This document shows positions 48,580 through 59,006 of a DNA stretch of 64,000 bases, piece by piece. The notes beneath the pieces were generated by a model. It had not been told where the DNA came from. It was given only the letters and a program-made list of their open reading frames with translations, and searched no databases. The position numbers were made by a program, and so were the translations under genes. Position 1 is the first letter of the stretch. The number at the start of each line of letters is the position of its first letter. The DNA comes from Sycobia sp. Sy_11 (Eukaryota > Arthropoda > Insecta > Hymenoptera > Epichrysomallidae), in assembly GCA_018907035.1 (NCBI GenBank), contig JACCIC010000028.1:631001-695000 (forward strand). Reading direction: 5' to 3'.

Positions 48580-49101
48580 GGGAGACAAGGCGTTCCAGTA
48601 TGTGTACGTGCAGTACTTACATCGATTGCTGTTCTTTTGCATTTCCGAAATATCTCACGGCGAATCCCTTTTCCTACTGTCATATCAACGACTTCAACGT
48701 CGCCTCTCTCTGCCTCCCTCCATCCACCCCCGCTGACTTTTTAATCCTCTCATACACGCAGTCGTCCGCTCGATGAATTCCCGCGGGGAGCCGCGTACAC
48801 CCGAGGATTTTCTGTCGGTCTTCGAGTTATCCGAGCATTTGCTTAAAGAGAAGGGGTGGATTGGGGTGGTGGGGGGCGATGGGGGGGGGGAGAAAAACGA
48901 AAGAAAGGGATACATCTCTTCCCGGTATTTTCTGATCGAACGAGAAGCCGGGCTTATAGCGCGTAAACTGCACCGATGATACGTTCGAACTGGCAGGAAA
49001 CATTAACGGGACAAGTTCATCCGCAGCCCGGCCAATGCTGGCGTGCGAGATGATCGTGTTTTCTCCGCGCCGCAGCCACGGATCTGGAAAAATACCTGGT
49101 T

Positions 49102-49137
<36 letters not shown>

Positions 49138-49170
49138 AGAGAAGAGAGAGAGAGCGAGAGAGAGAGAGAG
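49102..49170 (+). repeat. Imperfect (GA)n, 69 bp
   Basis: The longest purine array here, with GG, AAG and CG interruptions. Confidence 0.88.
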
Positions 49171-49268
49171 GAAGATATCGAGAGAGAAAATACTCGCCAA
49201 GGGGTATGAAAGTTGCGTGCAAAAATGAACAAAGGATATCTTGCGCATAAGAGTGAAGGAAGCAAGGT

Positions 49269-49271
<3 letters not shown>

Positions 49272-49321
<50 letters not shown>
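49272..49321 (+). repeat. (TA)n, 50 bp
   Basis: Followed by GGATATATATATGTATG. Confidence 0.9.
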
Positions 49322-49323
<2 letters not shown>

Positions 49324-50080
49324 ATATATATATGTATGTACGGCTTTATTTATTGAAATTCAGTTACCATGATTATAGTAGTTATTTTCCATTTTAATAT
49401 CGTTACACAAGTATATAATAATAACAAGGTATTATAAACAGTTGGTATTCGAACGCATTGCAGAATTTATTTGCACGAAAGAACTTTTCAAACGATTTAA
49501 ACGTGAGTTTCCTGTATATAAATTAAATTACCATACGCTATGGGGAGATAAATTCAACCGCTCCGTTTTGTTTTTAAGAAATCTTAAACCTCAAGTCAGG
49601 TTATCCCCTCAGTCCTAGATGCCGGGCGAAGTTCCTCATTTATCATGTATTTAAAATTATTCCCTCAATAATATTGGAAAGATTTTCCCAAGTTTTGACC
49701 GTATATTAATCAAATATAAATAAAGTTTTATGTATATCAGTAACATGGCCGGTGACCAATTCATTTCCCCCGGCCCCCTCCCACGTACTTTTTCGTTATA
49801 AATTTTGTTTTGTCGGGGCAGGGGGGGGGGTGGGCCGCGAATCTTACATATTCAACGACGAATTTTCGATTCGTAAAAAAGAATAAACATAGTCGACGGA
49901 TGCAAAAAAAAAGAAACAAAAAAGAACGAAAATAAAGAAAATAAAACAACGCCAACCGCCCGCGCCTTTTTGATCTATTATATATTTCAAAGGGAGGTGC
50001 TTTTTAAGCCCCTCGGTGCATTTAAATGTATTTCGCAATTCTCCATATTCGCGCGAGCTAATACATAAACATTTAAACGG

Positions 50081-50084
<4 letters not shown>

Positions 50085-50124
<40 letters not shown>
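50085..50124 (+). repeat. (TA)20
   Basis: After ACGGGCGC, before GTATACGCGG. Confidence 0.9.
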
Positions 50125-50128
<4 letters not shown>

Positions 50129-50377
50129 ACGCGGAGTAGCCATTATTTTTGCAATTACACAAACGAAAGCGCGCGACGCGCGGTGGCGCGCAGACAGTAA
50201 TCCGACCGGTAGGTAAGATTTTCGTAATCTTTCTAAACCACAAAATCTGAATAGTCCCGCGTTTCATAACTCAGAAACAGCGACAGCCGCAGAATTGTGC
50301 GCTTTTTTGGAGTAAGAGGGTTTGGGGGGATGGGCGAGGGGTTTATTTTCCACGTCGTCATCACCATTCATATATTA

Positions 50378-50382
<5 letters not shown>

Positions 50383-50426
<44 letters not shown>
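50383..50426 (+). repeat. (TA)22
   Basis: In AT-rich DNA; followed by CATATAC. Confidence 0.9.
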
Positions 50427-50432
<6 letters not shown>

Positions 50433-50936
50433 CTATGTTTTGCAAAATATAGGTTAGTTGTTATTTTCATTATAAAAATTTTTGTAAAAGTTTGATTGTA
50501 CACCTTATACGTGCATCTGAAATGTTTCCTTGTCAAAACTTCGTCATTTAAATGCCTATGTGCCTGTGTGCGTATGTGCGTTCGTGTATATGTATGTAAA
50601 AGGTGTACACAGTTATAAATATGTTTACAGAAATTTACATTGTCGTACGTTTAACGTTTTACGGTATTTCTCGGCTTCTTAATGTACAAGGTTATACATG
50701 CATAAGTAGAGCTTTTATTGGCGCGATCAAATACGTTACGGGGACATTTATTGTCAGAGGACGAGCTTTAGTTCGCCATGTTATTTAGCTCCCGTAAATT
50801 TGAATTTATTGTCCACGACGAGACTCGGCGCGTATTATATTTGTGTTTTTACAATTTTTATACGGGCAAGCGCGTCGATCGTGAAAAAAAGAGTGGGAAA
50901 CGAACGGTCGCGTATTTACCACGTGTTTTAAAATAA

Positions 50937-50949
<13 letters not shown>

Positions 50950-50999
<50 letters not shown>
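50950..50999 (+). repeat. (TA)25
   Basis: Preceded by ATACATACA units. Confidence 0.9.
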
Positions 51000-51002
<3 letters not shown>

Positions 51003-51492
51003 AAGACACATAGCTATGCGTACGCAAATTAATGCGTCATCCGATCCGAATCGAGGGGGTCTTCAAAAAAAAAAAAAAAAAACATTTTCATGATAAATCA
51101 AAAAAAAAATTCGCTACTCCGGGAAACCCCCGAATTTGGAACGCGGAGGTCCCGCAAAAGCATTTAATGCGTATATGTGGCTGAAACTCGGCGCATTTCT
51201 CGGCGAGGGCTTAATCGTCTCGCGCATTACGCGGACAAGCGGGTCAACGGAGGCGAGAGGTACCAGCGAACACATCGAAGCGGGGCGCCGTTCGTTATTT
51301 TATTCAAGAGCGGCTCGTAAATTATGGGAGCGACCGGGGCGAGGGGGGAGGGAGGAGACGAAGAAAAAGCCGAAGAGATCTGCTTTATATTCAATAATAT
51401 TATTTTGCGAGGCGTGACTTTTTTACCCTCCCATTTATTTCCATTGATATCGGGCACGAGTGTCACGTGCGGAGCTTTAAGCGCACACACAC

Positions 51493-51519
51493 ATATATAT
51501 ATATACATATATATATATA
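51493..51519 (+). repeat. Interrupted (TA)n, 27 bp
   Basis: Follows CACACACACA and has one CA interruption. Confidence 0.85.
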
Positions 51520-53163
51520 GGTATAAGTAAGTCGGTGGTGTCCCGTTATAAACTCTTTTCATAAACGATACGGGAGTAACAGAAGCTAAAGGGAACAATG
51601 AGGGAATATAAAGCGCGAGGTGCGCCATATAAGATGAGGAGATTTTTCTTTTTACCCATAAAGAGCACGCGTGAAAAATGGGAATGTCGAGCGATTATTT
51701 AATTTAAAATTACTAGTATTTTGCTCGTTTACCTAATGTATTGGATGTATGTCAATTTACGTTTCTAATTTGCCCTGGAAATACAATTAATCAAAATTCC
51801 AATCAGGCTCCGCCTTTCGACTACTATATTCAGTATTAAGACCTTACACAGTGACACGATCGCTTTTCCGAAGAAAAGAGATAAATACAATTATATAGAC
51901 GTAAATTTAATGGTATATTTTTATAATTATCAAATATATTGTCATTTAGTAAAATAAAATAATAATACCAAACTAATATCGGTCTAATGAAAATTACGGA
52001 GTATAATTCTATAAGCAGCGTATAAAAAAATTAGTTCAAGAAAATTCGATTAGAACAGATTTATCTATCATCGGTCGTGAAGAAACAATTCGCGCAAATT
52101 CAGAATATCCCGAGTACCCGATAGCGAGTATATAAATTAATGTAAAATGAGACTGAAATAATCGGATTCGGAATCCTCCTTTTTTTCTCCAAACCTGCTA
52201 AAGTTCGAAAGTTTGTGAATGTCAGCAGAGCGTGAATGAGGAGAAATTCTCAATATTAGTCGTATATTCTATTTTCTCTGGCTCGTAGACACATTTAATT
52301 GATCGCAAGTCAAACCAATTATTCGTTGTGACGTTTCGTCAATTGTTCGTTAATCCCATCGAGCAAAATTATCCAAAGAAAGGAATCGTATTAACGCGTT
52401 TTTCGGTCCTGTTGAATTTTCCTTTATCTAAATCAAAATTCACCAAGAGAACGTACCTACGGCCAAATGAAAATACACCTTTACAATTGTACCAGTCAAG
52501 ATTCGCGAAAATTTTTCGAGAAAATCCTCGCCTAATCCTTTGCTAATTCATTCCACCTACGACCAGGTCAAATAGAGCATTCTCTGCATATTGCGTTGAT
52601 ATCGCGTTATATTACGAGGGTCAAGCTCAATTGCTCAACTAGCTGAAGACAATATATATTCTTCGAGCAAAATGCAGAATCAATATAAGCTGTTTAACTC
52701 GATAATAACGAAAGACTCTGTTTAATATAAAGTTAACATACCGTAACGGTTTCCATACAGGATGAAGCGCGACCGACGACGAATAAATATTATTTTATGC
52801 AATGTACGCTCTCGGGCGCGCGAAAAATTCCTCGAATACTCGCGAACAACTCGCGAACAAGCCTATGAACTCGGGAGGACCCGCTGCCGGGATGGATTTC
52901 CCGAAGTTCTTCCTGAAATCGGCTGCAGGTGCCCCAGCTGGCGATGGGTGGGGGGGGGCAGAGGGAGGGGGCACGTGGAACAACAACTCCGGCCTCCCGG
53001 TCCCGGATTCGCCAGTTACCTTGTAATTCGCCTTGTGCGCCGACACGTACACATACACAAGGGAAAACTTTAGGCCTCGGACCGCGTTATTATTAGCGGG
53101 AAGAACAGCCGGGATATCCCGCTTTCGGTATACGCACACAGACGCGGCAGCATTGAAGTATCC

Positions 53164-53183
53164 AATATATATATATATATATA
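53164..53183 (+). repeat. (TA)10
   Basis: A short array before TGATGGTCG. Confidence 0.85.
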
Positions 53184-54082
53184 TGATGGTCGAGATATAA
53201 GCCCAGCGCTTCTGCCGCTTCGGCCAGTTACGATAGCGCGGGCGGAAAACAAGGGAACGGGCGCAACTGTGGCGCCCGCCTACACGCGCTCGCTTTCTAA
53301 CTTTGGCGCGCGCTACACACGCGCCCTCGCCCATAAATACACGCACGTACGCGCAACGAGGAGCGGGATTAGCGCATAGACATCTATGGTCGAACTACTT
53401 GCACGGACCTCGGATCATTGATTAGAATTCGAAAAATCGTGAAGGAGGGTGGCGTGGGGGGGGGGAAGGAGTGGGAAATCGCTCGATCGATCGCAGACTC
53501 CGGCGTCTTTAAATTATACGAGCTCAATTCGGAGCAAAGAGCGATGATAAAACGTCGATCCTTTTCATTCGAATCTACAGTTCTAAGCTAATCCTTGAAA
53601 TTATTTTCGTCGATCCGTATTATACGGAATCGGCCGTAAAGTAAGAAGCCACGAATTTAAATTAAATTAGATATAAATAAAAGGAAAGCGCTCTGCTTCT
53701 CTCGTGCGATTGAAAGATTTGGAAAGTAAGAAAATACACGAGCATTGGCTTCGTATGCGATCGTTGGTAGGAAGAGGGATATTATGTTACGTTTTAATAG
53801 GATATTTCTTATCCCCGCTATGGAGAAAATGACAACAAAAGCATATGTGGTTCCTAGTTTTGTCATTGATTTACAATAGCGTACACAAATCTATAGATTA
53901 CAAAGATAGTTATAAATAAATATAAATAAAAATTTATCTGAAGCTTGGCACTATTTTATAATTTTCAATATGTTCTATATATATCCAGGTATATCCAGTG
54001 CAATTTCATTTCTAAAAGTACAAAGTCACAAAATGCTTTCCAATTATTATAAATTAAAAAAATCTTTTCCTCATTAGTAAAG

Positions 54083-54083
<1 letters not shown>

Positions 54084-54128
<45 letters not shown>
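54084..54128 (+). repeat. (TA)n, 45 bp
   Basis: After GTAAAGC, before CTTCATCTC. Confidence 0.9.
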
Positions 54129-54130
<2 letters not shown>

Positions 54131-54329
54131 TCATCTCAATAATGAGTTTTAATAATTCGTCAAGAGCGGAAAAAACGTATGCGAATTAAACATCATCAAC
54201 GATCTAAAAAGAAAAACCTTTAACCTATCTTATTTACTTAAATATACGCCGATAACATCGAGCAAAGACTTCTTCTCCATCTAAACTCAAGTTCTCCCCC
54301 TCCCCCCCTTCACTTCGTCCCCGTCCCCG

Positions 54330-54830
54330 GCACGCCACTCGATTCAATTTATGCGTTCGGGGGAGCTTTTATACCCATACGGATATGAATACATGCACGC
54401 TGCGGAGCCAACATCCGCGCCGCTTACACGCGCGTTCGTCTTGCCGTCCTGGCAGGCTTCCACGACACTTTGCGCTCGGCCTAGGCCGGGGTTCCGACGC
54501 GCGGAAGCAGCGGCCGACTCGTGCAGCGGCTTTCTTCCCTACCTCCTCTCACCCCCCCCCCCCGCCGCCGCCGCCGACGCCGCTCGCGCGCACGCCGACT
54601 CCGATTATTTACGTCGACGCGTGCATAGTTTTATACGACCCGCGCGCCTGCCGCCGTATATAAGAAGGGCCGAGGAATCGCGGGGGGTGGGAGATTGGTA
54701 GGTTGTGGATTGGCCGTATATTTCTGTCGGGACCGATTAGAATTTCGGACCTCGCGGGCATCGTTCGTTAATTTGCCCGGGATGCTTTATGATTTACAGG
54801 GTATCGCTGTTGTGGCCGTTAGGGTATCGC
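54330..54830. other. GC-rich island with TATA-like site
   Basis: CpG-rich unique DNA containing C13 and short GCC runs near 54,551-54,575 and the TATA-like box at 54,657. Confidence 0.4.
54657..54664 (+). promoter_or_regulatory. TATA-like box in a GC-rich island
   Basis: TATATAAG stands in GC-rich sequence (CTGCCGCCG before it, AAGGGCCGAGG after it) and not in a TA array, which makes it the most credible TATA box here. No clear initiator lies about 30 bases downstream and no gene follows at once, so its use is uncertain. Confidence 0.18.

Positions 54831-54833
<3 letters not shown>

Positions 54834-54882
<49 letters not shown>
54834..54882 (+). repeat. (TA)n, 49 bp
   Basis: After GGTATCGCTAT, before TGAGCG. 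Confidence 0.9.
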
Positions 54883-54885
<3 letters not shown>

Positions 54886-55116
54886 CGTAAATTTTAAAGG
54901 AAAATTATCATGATCTTAAAAATTTAATAAGTGAATAATTCGAAAGCGCCCCGTAGGTATAGTGAGGGGAGGGGGTCAGGTACGCGAACTCGCCCCGCAA
55001 AGTTGGCGAATGTTCAACATATTTAACGTGGAAAATTGCCCTCCTTCGACCTGAGTCGCGCAGTCTTTGTAAATTGCGGAGAGCCCCTTTGACTTTGATG
55101 CCAAGCAGTATATACA

Positions 55117-55119
<3 letters not shown>

Positions 55120-55153
<34 letters not shown>
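55120..55153 (+). repeat. (TA)17
   Basis: After TATACATAC, before CACATAAATGG. Confidence 0.9.
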
Positions 55154-55159
<6 letters not shown>

Positions 55160-55790
55160 AATGGCGAATTTCAAAGCCGAAAACAATTAAAGAGGTTTAC
55201 TCACAACTTTTCGACGAGTTGTGCTGCCGAAACTCGATTTTTAAGTTCAAAAAGTTAGGAAGAAAAATTATTATATATTATGATATATGCCTATATATTT
55301 ATTAGATTTTATATATTTATTAGTTCCACAATCGATGATTTGGTAAATTACTAAATTTCGATCGTTAAACTAAACGTTTTAAAATAAACTTTACTTTAAG
55401 TAAGTCGTCAAGAATTCGAATTGTTATTTTCACTTGTACACATATATCTAGAGCTTAATGAAGGGGATGCCAATGGCTACTAAAATAGAAGCGCTTGTTT
55501 CCATTTAAACTATCCGGAAAATGCTGAAAATGCAGGTAACCCCCCCCCCTTCCCTCCGCCGAGTTTAACAGCTGTACCGATCATGGTCGATGCCGTTTCC
55601 GACTAACGCGCTCATCTTTCGCAACTGATAATTATTAGTTCCTCTGAAGAAAAAACTGTAAAAGTCAATTTGAAAAGAAGAAGAAAAAATCATATACATA
55701 TTATACCTCTCTATATATATATATATAATTATACGTAAAAAGCACTTATCTGGGAATTCCGTGGACGCAGCGTTATAAAACTCCCGCGGC
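55160..55790. other. AT-rich unique DNA
   Basis: Contains a C9 run near 55,541 and a short TA array. Nothing else seen. Confidence 0.45.
55711..55728 (+). repeat. (TA)9
   Basis: Short; the last TA array before the GC-rich 5' flank of the presumptive gene. Confidence 0.8.
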
Positions 55791-56207
55791 GCTGAATCGA
55801 AAATGCCGCGGCTTCCCGTCGAATTGCAAAGTGCGACCGAGCGTCTGTACAACGATAGGATGCCGCGCGATAAAACCGAATGGAGGATGGGGGGAGGGAA
55901 CAGCACCGGGCGGAAAAAGTAACGGGGGAAAACTGGAAAATGCGCTAACTCCGTGGCTATTTCAATTTCAATGTACAATAAAGCGCGCAGCCGGATATCG
56001 CGTGCCTTCGCGCCACCTATGTACGCGTCTGTCCCTCCCTGTTCCTCAATCCTCCCCCCCCTCCCCCACCTTCCACCCAAACCGGGAGTATATTTCCTCT
56101 CGCCTCCTTCCTCGACCCGCGACCGCTACGCTGCGGTGCATCGAAACTTTGGAGAACTCGCGACGCCGTGGCGCGCGAACGTGCAGAGTGCGCAAGAGAG
56201 AACGAAG

Positions 56208-56214
<7 letters not shown>

Positions 56215-56260
<46 letters not shown>
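56215..56260 (+). repeat. (GA)23
   Basis: In the GC-rich flank about 2.7 kb before the presumptive start codon; a possible GAGA-factor target, though such arrays are everywhere in this window. Confidence 0.9.
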
Positions 56261-56263
<3 letters not shown>

Positions 56264-57091
56264 GACACTTCCTTTCCATCCCTCACGGCAATGTCGCTAT
56301 CTCCGCCCTCCTCTCGTTCCTTCCGCGGCATGCAGAGGAGGGCATGTAGGACGTGAGTTAGAAAGAGAGAGGGAGTGAGAGATAAAGAAAGGGAGAGAGA
56401 GAGAGAGTGGCCAACTCGTTCGTTCGCCGGCCTCTCCTCCGCCCATCCCACCTTCCACTACCTCTCGGCCGCGCTCTACCTCGTAAAAGTTAAGCTGGAC
56501 CATTAGATTAGGTGGACGCGGAACGCGGGAGGCACTGCGGCGCGCGGCCCTACGGCGCGTCACGGCGGCGCAACGCCAATGCCTCGGACGCGTTCGGCGG
56601 CCGTACGGTAGAGTCTGCTGCGCCCGCCGCCACCCGAGAGTTGGGGGAGGAGGGGGTGGGGACCCTCGAATCTACGACATTAGTCGGGATTCGCACGCGC
56701 GCGCGCGCGCTGCAGGTATACGCCGTATACTCTCACGGCCCGTATATACCAGTTTCCCTGGTGCTTCTTCTATCTAGTGCCTCTCTCCCGCTCCCTCCCC
56801 CCCTCTCTCTCTCTCTCTCCCTCTTTCTCCTATTCTCCATCCCGCGGGAGCTCGCGCTGAGCAAAGAGCGAGGGAGAGAGATAAAGAGCGAGAGAGGGAG
56901 GAGAAGAGATACGCGGAGATGTAAGGTGAAAGGGGTTCGGCTGCTTTTGCCTTGCTCTCGCGGTGGCCTTCGGAAGCCCGCACTTTTTGCATCGCGTTGT
57001 CTCATTCCATCTCCTTCTCTACCATCATTGCCCGAGGTTCCTGCGAGCTATCCTCTTCGCATGGTATAAGCAGATCGCGCGCGCGCGCGTT

Positions 57092-57094
<3 letters not shown>

Positions 57095-57128
<34 letters not shown>
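57095..57128 (+). repeat. (GA)17
   Basis: The closest GA array upstream of the CpG-rich presumptive promoter; a (CG)n patch precedes it. Confidence 0.9.
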
Positions 57129-57131
<3 letters not shown>

Positions 57132-57177
57132 TCACTGCGCCTGCGCTATACATATAGATATATATGCCCGCTGGCAT

Positions 57178-57213
<36 letters not shown>
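57178..57213 (+). repeat. (CAG)12 trinucleotide repeat
   Basis: About 12 uninterrupted CAG units follow CTGGCAT and end at CAGCCCCGAC. One frame reads poly-Ser, but no convincing coding sequence surrounds it. It lies upstream of the presumptive leader. Confidence 0.9.
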
Positions 57214-57215
<2 letters not shown>

Positions 57216-57545
57216 CCGACCGACGTTCATCAGTAGTAGTGGCGACGAGGAGCATATACACACAGACGCGAATCTGCCCGACTCTCGCACTCATTCCTCT
57301 TCTCTCCTCTCCCTCCGTTCCTCCGTGCTCTCCTCTCTTTCTCCATATCCCCCACTACGCGGCCGGAGCGCCACGCGACCCGTCATCCCCACCATAAGGC
57401 TACGGGTGCGTGGCGCGCGTGGATCCCCGGCTGGTGGGGGTACGAGGTCGCGTGGTGCGACGCACCCGGGTGGGGAGAGGGCAGGAGGAGAAGGAGGGGA
57501 GCCGAGAGCCAGCGTACGAGAGCGGGGGAGGGGGGCTTCACGGCA

Positions 57546-57577
<32 letters not shown>
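57546..57577 (+). repeat. (GGC)n trinucleotide repeat
   Basis: About ten GGC units follow CGGCAGC and precede GGTCGTCGTG, within the CpG-rich presumptive promoter. Arrays of this kind in promoters or leaders often vary in length. Confidence 0.9.
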
Positions 57578-58021
57578 CGTCGTGACCGCGCGCTGGTGGG
57601 GCGGGCGCCCCCGGGGGGTGGGGAGAGAGATGGACGGAGCGGCCTCGGTAGTTCGGAAAGAGCAGCGCTCCCGGTAGGACCGTTCCTTACCCGCGAGCGA
57701 GGGCGCGCCGAGCGTGCGCCGAGATAGTCAGCGTGCCGAGGCAGCCGCGCGAGAGGGAGCCGAGTGTAATAACCCGCTTCTTGGGTCTTTCGGTCTGTGC
57801 GCGTGTGTGTGTGTCTCTGTGTGTGCCCCGTGTGTACATAATATACGAGCGCGTGCGCGCTCGCGCCATTTAGTGAAATCGCTGGGCTCACCCGCCTGAG
57901 CGCGTGCATACTAATAATAATAAGAATAATACGACCGCGCGAACAAATACGCGAGTCGTCGTCCCCGTTGTGCTTTCACCTGTGTCGTCCTAAAGCATCG
58001 CGACGAGGCCCTCGCCCCGCC

Positions 58022-58063
58022 ATGGCTTCAACCTGGCGCTCGAGCCGGGCCTGGACGGCCTGA
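58022..58063 (+). other. Upstream ORF, 13 codons, strong start context
   Basis: CCGCCATGG is close to an ideal initiation context. The frame reads MASTWRSSRAWTA and then TGA. If the region is leader sequence, this small ORF would capture scanning ribosomes well upstream of the 58,939 ATG. Its existence in the sequence is certain; its presence in an mRNA is inferred. Confidence 0.3.
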
Positions 58064-58214
58064 CACCTCGGAGGGTCCCCCTCTGAAGGGGGCAGGAGCG
58101 AGAGGCCACGTTCGCGGCTACCCCGACGCTGACCCGCTCCACTGACGGATCCACCCCCCCACCCACCCCCCTAACCCCGCAGCTCCGCAGCGCTCGCCCC
58201 CTCCGGCCATACGC

Positions 58215-58304
58215 ATGCGGCGGCAGCCCCCTGCAGGGGACTCATCGCGCGGCGCACCACCTGCCGGGAGGAGTCCTCGCGGCGGTGACCCTCGTCGATC
58301 CTGA
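58215..58304 (+). other. Upstream ORF, 29 codons
   Basis: The ATG at 58,215 (CGCATGC context) opens a Pro/Arg/Gly-rich frame ending at TGA 58,302-58,304. The composition only mirrors the local GC bias, so a functional peptide is not implied. Confidence 0.25.
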
Positions 58305-58498
58305 CCCGGGCGGCGCGCACCACCCGCGGCTGCGACACCGCGGTGGCCGTAGTGGCGAACGAGGAAGGGCCGAGGAGGCGGCGGTGGCCGCGGCGACGAC
58401 CGCGGCGGCCCCGGACGAGGAAGTGGCCGAGGAGATCGATCTGATTGGTCGATCGGTCGCGGCGGTGGTGTCGCTGGCACGCGTCGCTTCGCGCGAGG

Positions 58499-58504
58499 AT
58501 GTAA
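58499..58504 (+). other. Minimal uORF (ATG-TAA start-stop)
   Basis: An ATG is followed directly by TAA in the context GAGGATGTAAAG. Start-stop elements in leaders are known to stall or divert ribosomes. Whether this one is transcribed is unknown. Confidence 0.25.
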
Positions 58505-58629
58505 AGGGGCGGACGAGCGGCGATACTCGGCGGTTCCCGTGAAGAATAGTGCTTCGGGCGAGGGTGCGAGGAGGAGGAGTGCGCGGCAGTGCGTCGTTGC
58601 TCTTTTCACTCTGGCCGCACGCCGCTCAC

Positions 58630-58710
58630 ATGTGGCGCGTCTGTGATTATCGCGGCGAGGTCAGTAGGATGTACGTTAAGTGGAAGTGGAGCCGCGGTGG
58701 CTCGTCGTGA
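58630..58710 (+). other. Upstream ORF, 26 codons
   Basis: The frame from ATG at 58,630 has an in-frame second ATG and ends at TGA 58,708-58,710. The possible leader donor at 58,660 lies inside it, so splicing there would remove its 3' half. Confidence 0.22.
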
Positions 58711-58938
58711 ACTCGCAGAGGGCCGGTGATCGGCTGGAACGAGAACAAGTGCATCGACGTTCAGTGATTGTATTATTTTCCTTGGTTCTTGTTTTATCCC
58801 TCTGTTGTTCCCGTTACGTTGCGATTTTTCGAAATTCTGCACGGTTGTAATTCAGTGGTGCGTTGACCCCCCCCCCCCGCCCCCCCCAACAACGTGGTGA
58901 TAGAATAATAATAATTGTTGTTGTTGCCGCAACCAGCC

Positions 58939-59006
58939 ATGAAGAACCCGAAGACGAGTGAGGACTGCCTCTGCGATGATCCGCATCGAGGGGGAATCGA
59001 GAACAG
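58939..59006 (+). CDS. Putative first coding exon (partial), unidentified protein
   Basis: An ATG at 58,939 sits in a favourable context (AACCAGCCATGA, G at -3). It opens a frame of 22 codons plus two bases beginning MKNPKTSEDC and including a Cys-x-Cys-Asp-Asp stretch. The frame ends at AACAG|GTGAGAGC, a strong donor with GT at 59,007, so the exon would end in phase 2. Without splicing the frame stops at once (the G of GT completes a codon and TGA follows), which fits use of the donor. Upstream in this frame there are stops at about 58,906-58,911, so the ATG is the natural start. An alternative start at 58,976 lies in another frame and also runs into the donor. I do not recognise the peptide. 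No signal peptide or membrane segment is visible. The continuation must lie more than 5 kb downstream. The exon could equally be entirely 5' leader. Confidence 0.35.

Larger units (their letters stand above)
47100..49330. other. GC-rich microsatellite patch
   Basis: Three TA arrays, three GA arrays, a CCT array, and C/G runs near 47,360, 47,602 and 48,884. No credible gene. Confidence 0.5.
49330..51650. other. Mixed DNA, CNE-like at 51.12-51.40 kb
   Basis: Three TA arrays lie within 0.9 kb. CCGGTAG|GTAAGATT near 50,210 is a good donor without a convincing exon. 51.12-51.40 kb is CpG-rich unique sequence with GCGCATTACGCGG and CATTTAATGCG words. An A run lies near 51,066. Confidence 0.4.
51650..54330. 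other. Mostly AT-rich unique DNA
   Basis: 51.65-52.75 kb is AT-rich with an unrecognised 72-codon frame at 52.33 kb. 52.76-53.45 kb is CpG-rich with a G9 run and a short TA array. 53.5-54.08 kb is AT-rich and featureless. Confidence 0.45.
55790..57160. other. GC-rich flank upstream of presumptive promoter
   Basis: CpG-rich unique DNA with GA arrays at 56,215 and 57,095, several C-rich or CT-rich runs, and a (CG)n-like patch near 56,696-56,710 and 57,077-57,090. Open frames here are arginine/glutamate or serine/leucine repeats made by the GA/CT arrays. A distal promoter or a divergent transcript start is possible but not shown. Confidence 0.45.
57160..58760 (+). promoter_or_regulatory. CpG-rich presumptive promoter region
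   Basis: This is the longest stretch in the window that is GC-rich throughout, dense in CpG, and free of TA arrays. It holds CAG and GGC trinucleotide arrays, a short TG-rich stretch near 57,800, and the start of the leader. A plus-strand gene start just downstream explains it best. Direction is inferred from the donor at 59,007. Confidence 0.4.
57700..58938 (+). other. Putative long 5' leader of the same transcript
   Basis: CpG-rich sequence leads without TA arrays into the ATG at 58,939. It carries at least four short upstream ORFs and long G/C homopolymers, for example a C-rich run near 58,868-58,888. The start of transcription cannot be fixed: TCAGC at 57,728-57,732 resembles an initiator, but no matching TATA box or downstream element is clear. 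A short leader intron is possible, with donor CGAG|GTCAGT at 58,660 and acceptor TGTAATTCAG ending at 58,855 after a T-rich tract. The boundaries given are an estimate. Confidence 0.3.

Noticed and set aside
50210..50215. Strong donor TAG|GTAAGA after a short open frame
   Set aside because: The preceding frame starts near a TA array and no polypyrimidine-acceptor is present.
56512..57069. A 185-codon plus-strand frame in the GC-rich flank
   Set aside because: Stops are rare in GC-rich DNA, and the frame crosses CT and GA tracts. No recognisable domain or splice structure.
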